A stretch of 64,000 bases of DNA from Bog-113 sp965226755 (GTDB lineage: Bacteria; Acidobacteriota; Terriglobia; Bryobacterales; Bryobacteraceae). Made by a program: the position numbers and the translations under genes. The stretch spans positions 1,488,001-1,552,000 of the forward strand of contig CBDDDT010000003.1 of NCBI GenBank assembly GCA_965226755.1, in the 5' to 3' direction. Below, in pieces: positions 1 to 8,780 of this stretch. A model generated the notes under the pieces. It worked only from the letters and a program-made list of their open reading frames with translations, was not told the DNA's origin and did no database searches. The first letter of the stretch is position 1. Each line of letters starts with the position of its first letter.

Positions 1-33
1 GAGCGCCGGCGCTCCTCATGATCCGACGGGGAA

Positions 34-2130
34 TCAGAACGCGCGCACAAGCGTGGCGCCATACGTCATGGCTGACAAAGCGGCCGCGGCGCCGCTGAAG
101 TTGCAGACGCGGACAGACACGGTGTTCGCGGCGCTTGGCCACATCATGCCGATGAAGCCGGGCGGAAGCGCGGGCCACGACGGGGCGATCCCGTTGCCGA
201 CGGCGACGCCGGCGACGGTGATGGTCTGATCGCCGCCGCATGTGCCGTTGCTGACGGAGGAGAACGAAAGAGTGGCGGTCCCGCTCACGGCGACGGCGCC
301 CAGACCGAGACCGCCCGAGCCGTTCAGAATGCAGCTTCCGCTTTGCGGGTTGGTGAAAGTGACGGTGACGTTATAACTCACGGGATCAACCGTGACGTGG
401 CTGGGTTCGACCAGGTTGGCCGGCGTCGCATTGTCATAGCAACTGACGAGTAAATTCGCCGTGTTGAGGTTGTGCTGAACGCCGGGGATAGAAACCGTGG
501 TGGCGTAGGTGAACGCGCCCGCGAAGTTTTGCGGATTTTGAAGCGTGGTGGGCGTCCATGCGCTGGCGGACGCGCTCCAGGCGAGCAGTTGCGCGTTGCC
601 CGGAGCGGCGCTGGATACGCCGTGGCCTTGCAGCGCGGCGACGGTGACGGAAGCGGGCGCGCCGGTCACATCGCCGCCGAGCGTGACAGGTTCCCAGGTG
701 GATGATGCGCCGTCGAATTTAAAGATCTGCCCGTCGGCGGGCGCGATGGTGGAGACCGCATGGCCGCGCAGGGCAGCCACGGTTAGGGCATTGGGGGTTC
801 CGGTCACGTCTCCGCCGAGACCCAGCGGCTGCCATTGGGTTCCGTTGAATTCAAGGAGCTGTCCGTTCGCCGGAACGGCGGCGGAGATGGAGCGACCGCG
901 GAGTCCGCCCACGGTGGATGCGTTGGGAGCTCCGGTCACGTCCCCGCTGAGACCGAGCGGCTGCCATTGCGCCAGCGATCCGCTGAATTCGAGGAGTTGC
1001 CCATCGACCGGCGCGGCGCTGGAGATGGAGCGTCCGCGGAGTCCGCCCACGGTGGATGCATTGGGAGCTCCGGTCACGTCTCCGCTGAGACCGAGAGGCT
1101 GCCATTGCGCCAGCGATCCGTTGAATTCGAGGAGTTGCCCGTCCGAAGGCGCGGTGGAGGAGACGGCGTGGCCGCGAAGCCCGGCGACGGTTAGCGCATT
1201 GGGAGCTCCGGCGACGTCGCCACTAAGAGTCAGCGGCTGCCACTGGCTGAGGGAAGCGCTGAACTCGAGCAATTGGCCGTCGCCCGGCGGGGTGCTGGAG
1301 ACCGTTCGCCCGCGGAGACCGCTCACGGTGACGGTGGCGGGATTTCCGCTGACGTCGCCGCCCAGAGAGATCGGCTCCCAGAGCCGGGAAGTCCCGTTGA
1401 ACTTCAGCAACTGGCCGTCGTTCGGAGCGGCAGTGGAAAGACCCAAGCCGCGCAGGGCGGTGACCTGCGATGCGATGAGAGAGCCGGTGACATCGCCGCT
1501 AAGAGAGGCTGGCTCCCAAATTCCGGTTGTGCCGTTGAACTTCAGCGCCTGTCCATTCGCCGGGACGGCGGTGGAAAGAGAGCGGCCGCGGAGACCCACG
1601 ACCTGGGACGCAGCGGGCGGACCGGTCAAATCGCCGCCGAGCGCCGTGGGAAGCCACTGTCCGCTGGCTGCATCGAACTTGAGAAGCTGGCCGTCGGACG
1701 GCGGCGCGACCGCGAGCGGAATCCCGCGGAGCGCGGTGACGGCGAGGGCAGACGGAGCGCCCGTGACGTCGCCGCCCGCCGTCTGCCACAAGGGGTTCGT
1801 GCCGTCGGTAGTTAGAATTTTTCCGGCGTTGTTCAACGCCGCGGGAACCAAGCTCGATTGCGGCACGGCGCTGCCTTCGAGCGACCAGGTATTTGCGGCT
1901 GAACAGCCGTAGACATTCTGGCCAGGCACAGCCGTGGTCAGAAAGAAGAATTCGCCGGGACCGCAAGAGGACGGCAGCGACGGACCTGTCTGCGCGGGCT
2001 TGGTCGCGCTGGCGCCGCTAAAATCCACACTCTTGGTCTGCGTCCGAAGATCGACCTTGGTTTGCGCAAAGGCGGTCAGTACGGACACAACGGCTATCGC
2101 GGAGCTTTTCCGCCACACGTTCAGTCTCAT
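34..2130 (-). CDS. Secreted repeat protein with nine 46-residue repeats
   Basis: Probably an extracellular or surface protein; function unknown. I place the start at the ATG at 2130 because it opens a signal peptide (MRLNVWRKSS, then a short hydrophobic stretch ending near AFAQ); the reading frame runs open about 36 codons further upstream but that part looks random. After the signal peptide and a linker come nine tandem repeats of about 46 residues, each with a GDVTG core, an LRG turn, a DGQLL(E/K)F strand and a W(Q/E)P close. The C-terminal 150 residues form a separate beta-rich domain with a few cysteines. The repeats resemble tail-fibre or adhesin-like beta repeats, which is a pattern impression only. 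No Shine-Dalgarno is obvious. It is the last complete gene at this edge of the window. Confidence 0.7.
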   Translation of the reverse strand: MRLNVWRKSSAIAVVSVLTAFAQTKVDLRTQTKSVDFSGASATKPAQTGPSLPSSCGPGEFFFLTTAVPGQNVYGCSAANTWSLEGSAVPQSSLVPAALNNAGKILTTDGTNPLWQTAGGDVTGAPSALAVTALRGIPLAVAPPSDGQLLKFDAASGQWLPTALGGDLTGPPAASQVVGLRGRSLSTAVPANGQALKFNGTTGIWEPASLSGDVTGSLIASQVTALRGLGLSTAAPNDGQLLKFNGTSRLWEPISLGGDVSGNPATVTVSGLRGRTVSSTPPGDGQLLEFSASLSQWQPLTLSGDVAGAPNALTVAGLRGHAVSSTAPSDGQLLEFNGSLAQWQPLGLSGDVTGAPNASTVGGLRGRSISSAAPVDGQLLEFSGSLAQWQPLGLSGDVTGAPNASTVGGLRGRSISAAVPANGQLLEFNGTQWQPLGLGGDVTGTPNALTVAALRGHAVSTIAPADGQIFKFDGASSTWEPVTLGGDVTGAPASVTVAALQGHGVSSAAPGNAQLLAWSASASAWTPTTLQNPQNFAGAFTYATTVSIPGVQHNLNTANLLVSCYDNATPANLVEPSHVTVDPVSYNVTVTFTNPQSGSCILNGSGGLGLGAVAVSGTATLSFSSVSNGTCGGDQTITVAGVAVGNGIAPSWPALPPGFIGMMWPSAANTVSVRVCNFSGAAAALSAMTYGATLVRAF
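541..1777 (-). repeat. Nine tandem ~138-bp coding repeats
   Basis: Nine in-frame repeats of about 138 bp (46 codons) inside the secreted protein gene. Two neighbouring units, roughly 940-1215, are nearly identical in DNA, while the outer units have diverged. This suggests recent duplication or gene conversion in the centre of the array. Confidence 0.8.
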
Positions 2131-2466
2131 AAGGAAGGAATCCGGTGGGCCATTGCCGGTGTCCGCGCAGGCGGCGGCTTCAACCCCGATTTCAGCTAAG
2201 CAGACGGGAGCGCGGCCGACGGGCCGCTTAGCCCGCAAGTCTTTGTCAGCAATGGGACGAATGGTTTGAGAGGGCGCGTGATTCGATTTCCGGGCGGCCG
2301 GTCTGGCGAGAGAGGAGCAGGATTTTCAGGGGTTTGCCTGGCGTGCGGAGTTTGCTCACTTTAAGGGGCGTCGTGCGGCTCTGCGTAAATGCGAACGGGC
2401 GGGCACACTTCGGGCGCGGGTTGCGGCGAGCTGAGTTGCGGCGAGGCGGATTGGCGCGGATTGACG
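2131..2466. other. Intergenic stretch of 336 bp, no gene recognised
   Basis: No credible coding sequence. The only structure seen is a short imperfect tandem repeat near 2418-2460, with GTTGCGGCGAG occurring twice 15 bp apart followed by two GGATTG-type units. Frames that stay open here have random, Arg/Pro-rich composition. Confidence 0.4.
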
Positions 2467-3291
2467 CTAGGAGCGACCCTCCAAAACGGCCTGGAGCTCG
2501 GATTGGAGCCCGGCCGGAAGGCTGTCGGCGACGTAGTTGCGAATATCCGCCGTCGTAAAGGCGGCCTGATCGGGTGATATCGCGGGAGACTCGCAATTCA
2601 AAGCCATTGCGGAAGTGGTTGTGGTTTCTTCCGTTTGCAAGGAGCTAGCCGCCTCGGCTTCCGCTTCCGCTTCCGTTTCCACCCGCTGACGGTCGCGCAA
2701 CGAGAGGTGGTGCGCGAGCGAGTCGATGTAGAATCGCCAGGCGCGGCTGGCTTCGCGGACGAACGTGGTCTGGCCGTTGTTGAGCCTCAGGCGTTTTTCC
2801 TGCAGGCGTTCAAGCTTCTCCTCCATTTTTTGCATGAAGCGCCAGATGCGGCCTTCGTGACGGCTAAGCGCCTCAAACGCTTTTGATCCATCGCGCCAGG
2901 CGAGCGACTGGCCGATCATGGCGACGGTGTCGTCGTCCTCGGCGTGGAGCGCTCCCTGGTCGTGCTGGACCGTGCCGGCGCCGAGCAGATTGTTCTCCAT
3001 GGCCGCGCAGCGGTTCAGGCGCCAGTTGGAATCGATGATGTGCTGCGCGAGCTGCTCTTCGCGGACGCCGACGGGCGCGTATTCCGCGATGTACTCCGAG
3101 GCGAGCTCGAAGTAAGGAACGTACTCGTCGGCCTGCAATAAAAGCTTCTGTCCGGAGAGGCCGTGTTTAAAGGCGTTCATGGAGACGCGCTTCTTGCCGT
3201 CCTCCGATTTAGGCCCGGTGGATTTCAGCGCGTTCTGCCGGTTGGCCAGAGTACGCTTGGAAAAATCGTTGTCGTTCATCGTTTCGGTCAT
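2467..3291 (-). CDS. Hypothetical protein with STGPK...NAFKHGL N-terminal motif
   Basis: A soluble 274-residue protein of unknown function. The N-terminus has the pattern NRQNALKSTGPKS..GK.....NAFKHGL (about residues 18-45), which I recognise from a family of uncharacterised proteins common in Acidobacteria and Planctomycetes. The middle is helical and charged, with possible coiled coil around residues 130-165. A short Glu-Ala run (about residues 208-216) is encoded by a repeated GCTTCC-type codon string. No catalytic motif is visible. ATG start at 3291, with an alternative at residue 5; neither has a clear ribosome-binding site. Confidence 0.65.
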   Translation of the reverse strand: MTETMNDNDFSKRTLANRQNALKSTGPKSEDGKKRVSMNAFKHGLSGQKLLLQADEYVPYFELASEYIAEYAPVGVREEQLAQHIIDSNWRLNRCAAMENNLLGAGTVQHDQGALHAEDDDTVAMIGQSLAWRDGSKAFEALSRHEGRIWRFMQKMEEKLERLQEKRLRLNNGQTTFVREASRAWRFYIDSLAHHLSLRDRQRVETEAEAEAEAASSLQTEETTTTSAMALNCESPAISPDQAAFTTADIRNYVADSLPAGLQSELQAVLEGRS

Positions 3292-3417
3292 GGTGAGAGA
3301 GATCCCTTTCTGGTCCGATTCTGGACGTTCGAAAGGGCGCCGGCTCAGCTGGGGGCCTGCAAGTGATAGAAGGGAAGAAGAATTTATTGGCCCGACGCGC
3401 GTGATTGCTTATTTGAC

Positions 3418-3840
3418 TTAGGGCCGCGCCGCCGCGGAATAGCTGAGAAACCGGGCGAGGCGCGTTTCGACCGATTCCATGTCTTTGAGTTCACACTGCC
3501 AAATGACCGCGGCGCGCCAGCCGCGCGCTTCGAGGGCGGCTATGTTGGCGGCGTCCCGGAGACAATTGCGGGCGATTTTCGCGCGCCAGTAGTCCGCGTT
3601 CGTTTGGGGCGCGCGAGCGCCGCGCGCGCAGTCGTGGCCATGCCAAAAGCATCCGTTCACAAAGATCACCTTGCGGAATCTTGGAAAGACGAGGTCGGGC
3701 GTGCCGGGCAGATCTTTGCGATGCAGGCGAAACCGGAAGCCCATGCGGTGGGCTAAGCGGCGCACCGTCATCTCCGGCGCGGTGTCGCGTCCTTTGATCG
3801 CCCGCATGATGCGGCTTCGCTGCTCGGGATTTTCTTGCAT
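3418..3840 (-). CDS. vsr: Very short patch repair (Vsr) endonuclease
   Basis: Vsr nicks next to T:G mismatches that arise when 5-methylcytosine deaminates, so that T is replaced by C. The 140-residue product has the family's order of motifs: EQRSRIMRAIKGRDTAPE at the N-terminus, then LPGTPDLVFPR containing the catalytic Asp of the endonuclease fold, VFVNGCFWHGHDC with zinc-ligand Cys and His, and NADYWRAKIARN. I start at the ATG at 3840 because MQENPEQRS matches the usual family start; an in-frame ATG at 3891 would add 17 residues. Such genes usually sit beside a C5 cytosine methyltransferase; here the nearest one is about 6 kb away at 9752-10861. It is divergent from padR. Confidence 0.9.
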   Translation of the reverse strand: MQENPEQRSRIMRAIKGRDTAPEMTVRRLAHRMGFRFRLHRKDLPGTPDLVFPRFRKVIFVNGCFWHGHDCARGARAPQTNADYWRAKIARNCLRDAANIAALEARGWRAAVIWQCELKDMESVETRLARFLSYSAAARP

Positions 3841-3945
3841 GGGCGAAAGGCGGGTTTCGGATTTGAAGGCGGAGATGGTTGCGTCAACCATGATATTCCG
3901 CGCGGGCTGGTGAAACAATGACGGCCCGATGCGCGAACTTTGCAG

Positions 3946-3995
3946 TTGACAAACAAGTAGAGCTCGGTTGACAATTCTGTCGAGAGGCCTACTTG
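3946..3995 (+). promoter_or_regulatory. Candidate padR promoter/operator with repeated TTGACAA and an inverted repeat
   Basis: GTTGACAA occurs twice, at 3945-3952 and 3967-3974, 22 bp (about two helical turns) apart. CAAGTAG at 3954-3960 is inverted as CTACTTG at 3989-3995, just before the ATG. GAGAGG at 3982-3987 is a plausible ribosome-binding site. Self-repression by PadR is an inference. Confidence 0.4.
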
Positions 3996-3996
3996 G

Positions 3997-4344
3997 ATGG
4001 CAAGTGAAGATTCCGATCGAATCATAGTTCTGCAGGGCACGCTCGATCTCATCGTGCTGCGGATGCTGGACACGATGGGGCGGCAGCACGCTTATGCCAT
4101 CGCGAATCGCCTGCAGCAGGTGTCGGGGGATCTGCTCCGGCTCAACCAGGGGACCTTGTATCCGGCTTTGGTGCGCCTGGAGCAGCAGGGAAGGATCCGA
4201 GGCGCGTGGGGCAAGACGGAAAGCAACCGGGAGGCGAAGTTCTATTCGATCACCAAGTCCGGAGAGAAAGCGCTGGAGCACGAAACGATGCGCTGGCGCC
4301 GGATGGCCGGCCTGGTGGACAAGCTGCTGGCGGAAGGAGCCTGA
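3997..4344 (+). CDS. PadR family transcriptional regulator
   Basis: A 115-residue winged-helix DNA-binding repressor. It shows the PadR pattern: LQGTLDLIVLRMLD at residues 13-26, HAYAIANRLQQVSG, then LNQGTLYPALVRLEQQGRI and KFYSITKSGEKALE for the recognition helix and wing. The gene ends 3 bp before the large permease gene on the same strand, and the permease ribosome-binding site (GGAAGGA, 4332-4338) lies within padR, so the two are almost certainly co-transcribed and coupled. In Acidobacteria, PadR-like genes commonly precede ADOP permeases, so control of that operon is the likely role. The effector is unknown. Confidence 0.92.
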   Translation: MASEDSDRIIVLQGTLDLIVLRMLDTMGRQHAYAIANRLQQVSGDLLRLNQGTLYPALVRLEQQGRIRGAWGKTESNREAKFYSITKSGEKALEHETMRWRRMAGLVDKLLAEGA

Positions 4345-4347
4345 CTT

Positions 4348-7023
4348 ATGCGACGACTTTTCGCTAAAGCCGCTAACCTTTTCCAGAAACGCAGCGCGGA
4401 ACGTGAGCTGGATCGCGAGATCGAGTCCCATCTTGCGATGCTGCGGGAGGATTTTGAGGCGCGCGGATTCAATGCAGCCGACGCGAAATCCGCGGCCCTT
4501 CGAACTTACGGGGGAGTAGAACAGACTAAGGAACTGCATCGCGAAGCACGGTCCGTGCAATGGGTTGAGCATGTGGTGAAGGATATGCGGTACGGAGCGC
4601 GGAACCTATTACGAACGCCGGGCTTTACAGCCCTGGCGGTGCTGACGCTTGCCTTGGGAATTGGCGCGAGCACCGCCATCTTCGGCGTCGTCAATGCCGT
4701 GTTGCTGCGTCCGCTGGGTTATCAGGATGCGGACCGGCTCGTTACGGTTCTGCATAGCGGCGCCGGTCCCGTCGCCACCGCGAACTATTTCGACTGGCGT
4801 GATCAGAGCCATTCGTTTGAGGCCATGGGAGCGGCTGACTACTGGAGCCCGAATCTTACAAGCAACACTCAATCAGATACCAGCCCGGCGGAACACCTTT
4901 ACGCCCTCAAGGTGACACAAAACATGTTTCCGCTTCTCGGCGTGCAACCTCATTTGGGCCGGTGGTTTATCCACGGCGAGGACCAGGAAGGCGCGGACCA
5001 TGAAGTCATATTGAGCGCCCAGTTATGGCAGAGGCGGTTTCATGGCGATCGCGGCGTATTGGGGCGCTTGATCAATCTGAATGGGGACGGTTATACGGTG
5101 GTGGGCGTAATGCCGCCCGGATTCCAGTTTGCGCCTTTCTGGGCGACGCACGCCGAGTTATGGGTCCCGGATGCACTTGGCCAGTCTGTTACCGAGCGAG
5201 GCAACAATCATTTGCGGGTCTTCGCGCGCCTGAAGCCGGGCGCCACTCTCGCGCAGGCGCGGGCCGATATAGCGACGGTCACAAGCAGGCTGGAGCGGCA
5301 GTATCCGGCGACGAACCGCAGCGTTGTGGTCACTCCGTTGAAGGAGAACGTGGTGGGCAGGATCGAGACGCCGCTCCTGATCATGCTCGGCGCGGTCGGT
5401 TTCGTGCTCCTGATTGCGTGCGCCAATGTCGCTCATATGCTGCTGGCGCGCACATCGACCAGGCAAAAGGAAATCGCGGTGCGGGTCGCGCTAGGCGCGG
5501 GCAAGGTCCGCCTGGTGGCCCAGTTCCTCACAGAGAACCTATTGCTGGCCGGGATTGGCGCCGTCGCGGGCTTACTGCTGGCGCTGGCGGGAACAAAAGC
5601 GTTAGTCGAACTAAGTCCGGCATACATACCTCGAGTGCAGATGGTGACGATCGATACGCATGTCGTGATTTTCCTGATTGTCATCACCGTGTTCACGGTG
5701 CTGGCTTTTGGACTGACGCCGGCAATGCACGCCGCCGCCGCGAATGTCGGCGATGCGCTGAAAGAGGGCGGACGAGGAGATAGCAATGGGGTCAGGCGGA
5801 ATCGATTGCTCAGCATTTTGGTGACATCGGAGTTCGCGCTGGCATTCATGCTGCTCACCGGCGCGGGGTTGATGGTGCGAAGTTTCTACGCGCTGAATGC
5901 GATCAACCCGGGATTCAACCCGAATCATGTGCTCTCGATGGTCGTGTCGGTGGCCGGAACCAATGAGCAAGAACCGAACCGGCGCGCGGCTTTTTACCGC
6001 AACCTGCTCGAGAATGTTCGGAACATCCCGGGAGTAAGCGCCGCGGGCGGCGTCAATCATCTGCCCCTTGTGGGCGATATGTGGGATCGAAATTTCGTGA
6101 TCGATGGCCGCCCGGCGCCCCGGCCCGGAGAATCGCCTGACGCGGTCTACCGGATCGCGATGCCCGGTTATTTCGAGACGATGCGCCTGCCCATCAGGAA
6201 AGGCCGCGCCATCAATGAACGCGATGACGCGAGAACGCCGAAAGTGGTGGTGATCAATGAGCGTGCCGCTCTTCAATACTGGCCGGGAAAATCGCCGATC
6301 GGCAGCCGCATCGAGATCGGGAACAGCGCCGACAGCCGGCCCGATTGGCTGACGGTCGTGGGCGTGGTCGCGGACGCGAAGCAGGACGAGTGGGCCGCCG
6401 CAACATATCCCGAGATGTATCTGGCGGCGCTGCAGGATCCCGACTTTCTGGGCGAAGGCACGGATCCGATAGGCGCACACGAGACTTACGTCACCTTAGT
6501 CATTCGGGCGGACGGAGATCTGGCCGGGATTGGTTCGGCGGTCCGGCAGAGGGTGTGGGCGATTGACCGGAATCTGCCTATTTCGCAGGTCATCACAATG
6601 GACCGGGCGGTCGCGGACGCCACCGCTCAGCCACGCTTCGAAATGCTGCTGCTCGCGTTATTCGGCGGGGTGGCTCTGATTCTGGCCGTAGTGGGGATCT
6701 ACGGCGTGATGAATTACGCGGTGACCCGGCGGATCCGCGAGATCGGAATTCGCATTTCGCTGGGGGCGAGCCGAAAGGATGTTTGGCGGATGCTGCTCTT
6801 ACAGGCCCTGGCGCAGGCGCTCACCGGGACTGTCGCGGGCGTCGCGGGAGCTGTGCTCTTGTCAAAGTTGATGACCAAGATCGTATATGGCGTGAAGGCC
6901 ACGGACCCTGTTACTTTTATCTGCGTGACGATGGTCCTGGGCGCGGCGGCGCTCATCGCGACCAGCGTTCCGGCGCGCAGGGCCGCGCGGATCCAGCCGA
7001 TGGCGGCGCTGCGCAGCGAATAG
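4348..7023 (+). CDS. ADOP-type (MacB/FtsX-like) ABC permease
   Basis: An inner-membrane protein of 891 residues with two fused FtsX/MacB permease modules, known as acidobacterial duplicated orphan permease. An N-terminal soluble prefix (about residues 1-75, with RELDREIESHLAML) precedes RYGARNLLRTPGFTALAVLTLALGIGA, the first transmembrane helix. A MacB-like periplasmic domain follows, then three helices around 340-460, a linker, a second copy beginning with a helix near 490, a second periplasmic domain, and three final helices (about 770-890). EIAVRVALGAGK and EIGIRISLGASR are the duplicated cytoplasmic motifs. No ATPase is encoded beside it, which is normal for this family. The substrate is unknown. 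Confidence 0.9.
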   Translation: MRRLFAKAANLFQKRSAERELDREIESHLAMLREDFEARGFNAADAKSAALRTYGGVEQTKELHREARSVQWVEHVVKDMRYGARNLLRTPGFTALAVLTLALGIGASTAIFGVVNAVLLRPLGYQDADRLVTVLHSGAGPVATANYFDWRDQSHSFEAMGAADYWSPNLTSNTQSDTSPAEHLYALKVTQNMFPLLGVQPHLGRWFIHGEDQEGADHEVILSAQLWQRRFHGDRGVLGRLINLNGDGYTVVGVMPPGFQFAPFWATHAELWVPDALGQSVTERGNNHLRVFARLKPGATLAQARADIATVTSRLERQYPATNRSVVVTPLKENVVGRIETPLLIMLGAVGFVLLIACANVAHMLLARTSTRQKEIAVRVALGAGKVRLVAQFLTENLLLAGIGAVAGLLLALAGTKALVELSPAYIPRVQMVTIDTHVVIFLIVITVFTVLAFGLTPAMHAAAANVGDALKEGGRGDSNGVRRNRLLSILVTSEFALAFMLLTGAGLMVRSFYALNAINPGFNPNHVLSMVVSVAGTNEQEPNRRAAFYRNLLENVRNIPGVSAAGGVNHLPLVGDMWDRNFVIDGRPAPRPGESPDAVYRIAMPGYFETMRLPIRKGRAINERDDARTPKVVVINERAALQYWPGKSPIGSRIEIGNSADSRPDWLTVVGVVADAKQDEWAAATYPEMYLAALQDPDFLGEGTDPIGAHETYVTLVIRADGDLAGIGSAVRQRVWAIDRNLPISQVITMDRAVADATAQPRFEMLLLALFGGVALILAVVGIYGVMNYAVTRRIREIGIRISLGASRKDVWRMLLLQALAQALTGTVAGVAGAVLLSKLMTKIVYGVKATDPVTFICVTMVLGAAALIATSVPARRAARIQPMAALRSE

Positions 7024-7048
7024 CATCTCAATTGTTCGCGGCGGCTAT

Positions 7049-7369
7049 TCACGACAGCCAGCGAATCAGGTTTTCGGGGTCATCGACCAGCACGACGTCG
7101 TATTTCTCGATCATGGGCATCACGATGTTCTCCAGCTCGCGCTTCCAGAGATCGCCCTCGTAGAACTGATTTTTCATCGTTTCGCGCGAGGCAAGGTCAG
7201 GGAAGCCGCGCATGAAGAACAGCACGTTCGGATCTTCGATGGAAAGAAAGGGGCCCGAAAGTTTCATTCCGATTGCGTGGTGCGCCGGTATAGATTTGGC
7301 GCGGAATAATTCAAGAAAGCCGGCGCGCATGCCGGGCTTGAGCGTATAAGTTCTCATCTCGACGATCAC
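7049..7369 (-). CDS. NIPSNAP family protein
   Basis: A small 106-residue protein with a dimeric ferredoxin-like (alpha-beta barrel) fold; family function is poorly defined. MIVEMRTYTLKPG at the start and FxxxFRAKSIPAHHAIG.KLSG are the family hallmarks. The start is a GTG at 7369, chosen because the family begins exactly at M-I-x-E-x-RTY and because GGGTG lies about 7 nt upstream; an ATG four codons in is the alternative. It converges with the permease gene. Confidence 0.88.
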   Translation of the reverse strand: MIVEMRTYTLKPGMRAGFLELFRAKSIPAHHAIGMKLSGPFLSIEDPNVLFFMRGFPDLASRETMKNQFYEGDLWKRELENIVMPMIEKYDVVLVDDPENLIRWLS

Positions 7370-7499
7370 GTTTCACCCGGTCCCATCTTCGCTCAGAGCC
7401 CCCATTGAGGCGTGCGCGCAAAGCGCTGGCGATATACAATGCTTCACGGAGCGGCCCTCCGACCGAAGTAACGCCGCTGGGCTCTTATTGGAGATCCAC

Positions 7500-8771
7500 A
7501 TGTCTCGAACAAACCTTACAGCAATCGTCTTTGTAATCGCGTCGGCTTGCGCTCTGCACGGAGAAACCCCCTCTCTTTCGGTGCTCTACACTTTCACCGG
7601 CGGTCCCGATGGGAAAAGCCCCAGCGGCGTCATCGAAAACAGGTCTGGCGATTTCTTCGGGACCACGGCTCTGGGCGGCGCCCCCAGTTGCTCCCACGGC
7701 CGTGACGACTGTGGAGGAGTTTTTGAGTTGGTGTCGGGAACGGGCGCGGAGTTCTATCTGCACGTTTTCGCGACCCCGTCTGAAGGATCCGGTCTCGAGA
7801 GCGGCGTCATTCAGGATCCCCAGGGCAATTTATATGGAGTGGCCACCGGCGGAGGCGATAAGACCGGCGGCGGAGTCGTATACCGGCTCAATGCGGCGGG
7901 TGCGGAGACGATCTTGCATACCTTTGACCGAGTGCAGGGATTTCAAGAGGGCTGGTTTCCGATGGGCATTATAGGGGATGCGGCGGGCAATCTCTATGGG
8001 TCGACATATTACGGCGGTTCCGTCATTTGCGAATCGACGTTCGAGGGCTGCGGAGTGATATTCCGAATCGACTCCGCCGGAGCATACTCGGCACTCTACT
8101 CGTTTACCGGTCCGCCCACGGATGGATCCCGCCCGAATGGACCTCCGATTCGCGATGGCGCGGGTAACCTGTACGGAACAACGTTCTACGGCGGTCCGGC
8201 CACCGTGGTCAACTACGGGCTCGGCGCGGGCACGGTGTACAAAGTTGACCCCCGGGGAGTCGAGACCATTGTCTACAATTTCAACGGAGTCACGGATGGA
8301 GGGTCTCCCACATCGGGCGTGATTCGGGATAACGCCGGCAATCTCTATGGCGTCGCTCAAGAAACCGGCGAAGGAGGCGGTGTCTCCAACAACGGCGTGG
8401 TCTACAAGCTGGATACCGGCGGGAATCTCACCGTGCTTTATGCCTTTACGGGGGGCGCGGATGGCGGCGGCCCGACTGGGCCGCTGACGCTTAATCCGGC
8501 CACGGGCGATCTCTACGGGACGGCTGGATACGGGGGCTTGCACGGAGGCGGAGTTATCTTCAAGGTGAATTCCGCTTCCGGCGAAGAGACGGTTCTTTAC
8601 AGCTTTACAGGACTTGCGGATGGAGGCGAACCGCAATCCGCGGTCATCCTGAAGAGCGGGGCAAACGGAGATACTTATCAGCTTTTTGGCACGACCTATG
8701 TAGGCGGCGACAACAACGCATGCGACGGGGACGGCTGCGGGACGATCTACCAGCTCACGATTCCCAGGTAA
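7500..8771 (+). CDS. Secreted GloVer-repeat protein
   Basis: A 423-residue exported protein made of tandem repeats with the form LYxFxGGxDGxxPxxxVIxDxxGNLYGTTxxGG followed by GGVVYKLD. About nine units are visible from residue 25 to the end. The repeat is the GloVer type seen in many secreted acidobacterial proteins; it is predicted to be beta-rich and its function is unknown. A signal peptide covers residues 1-22. I start at the ATG at 7500 because GGAG (7490-7493) sits 6 nt upstream; an in-frame TTG at 7488 is less likely. Several Cys pairs occur (for example CSHGRDDC and CDGDGC), which would fit an oxidising periplasm. Confidence 0.85.
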   Translation: MSRTNLTAIVFVIASACALHGETPSLSVLYTFTGGPDGKSPSGVIENRSGDFFGTTALGGAPSCSHGRDDCGGVFELVSGTGAEFYLHVFATPSEGSGLESGVIQDPQGNLYGVATGGGDKTGGGVVYRLNAAGAETILHTFDRVQGFQEGWFPMGIIGDAAGNLYGSTYYGGSVICESTFEGCGVIFRIDSAGAYSALYSFTGPPTDGSRPNGPPIRDGAGNLYGTTFYGGPATVVNYGLGAGTVYKVDPRGVETIVYNFNGVTDGGSPTSGVIRDNAGNLYGVAQETGEGGGVSNNGVVYKLDTGGNLTVLYAFTGGADGGGPTGPLTLNPATGDLYGTAGYGGLHGGGVIFKVNSASGEETVLYSFTGLADGGEPQSAVILKSGANGDTYQLFGTTYVGGDNNACDGDGCGTIYQLTIPR

Positions 8772-8780
8772 GGCGGATCG

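Noticed and set aside
3841..4572. N-terminal extension of the Vsr frame by more than 200 residues
   Set aside because: It runs antisense through padR and into the permease and has no domain.
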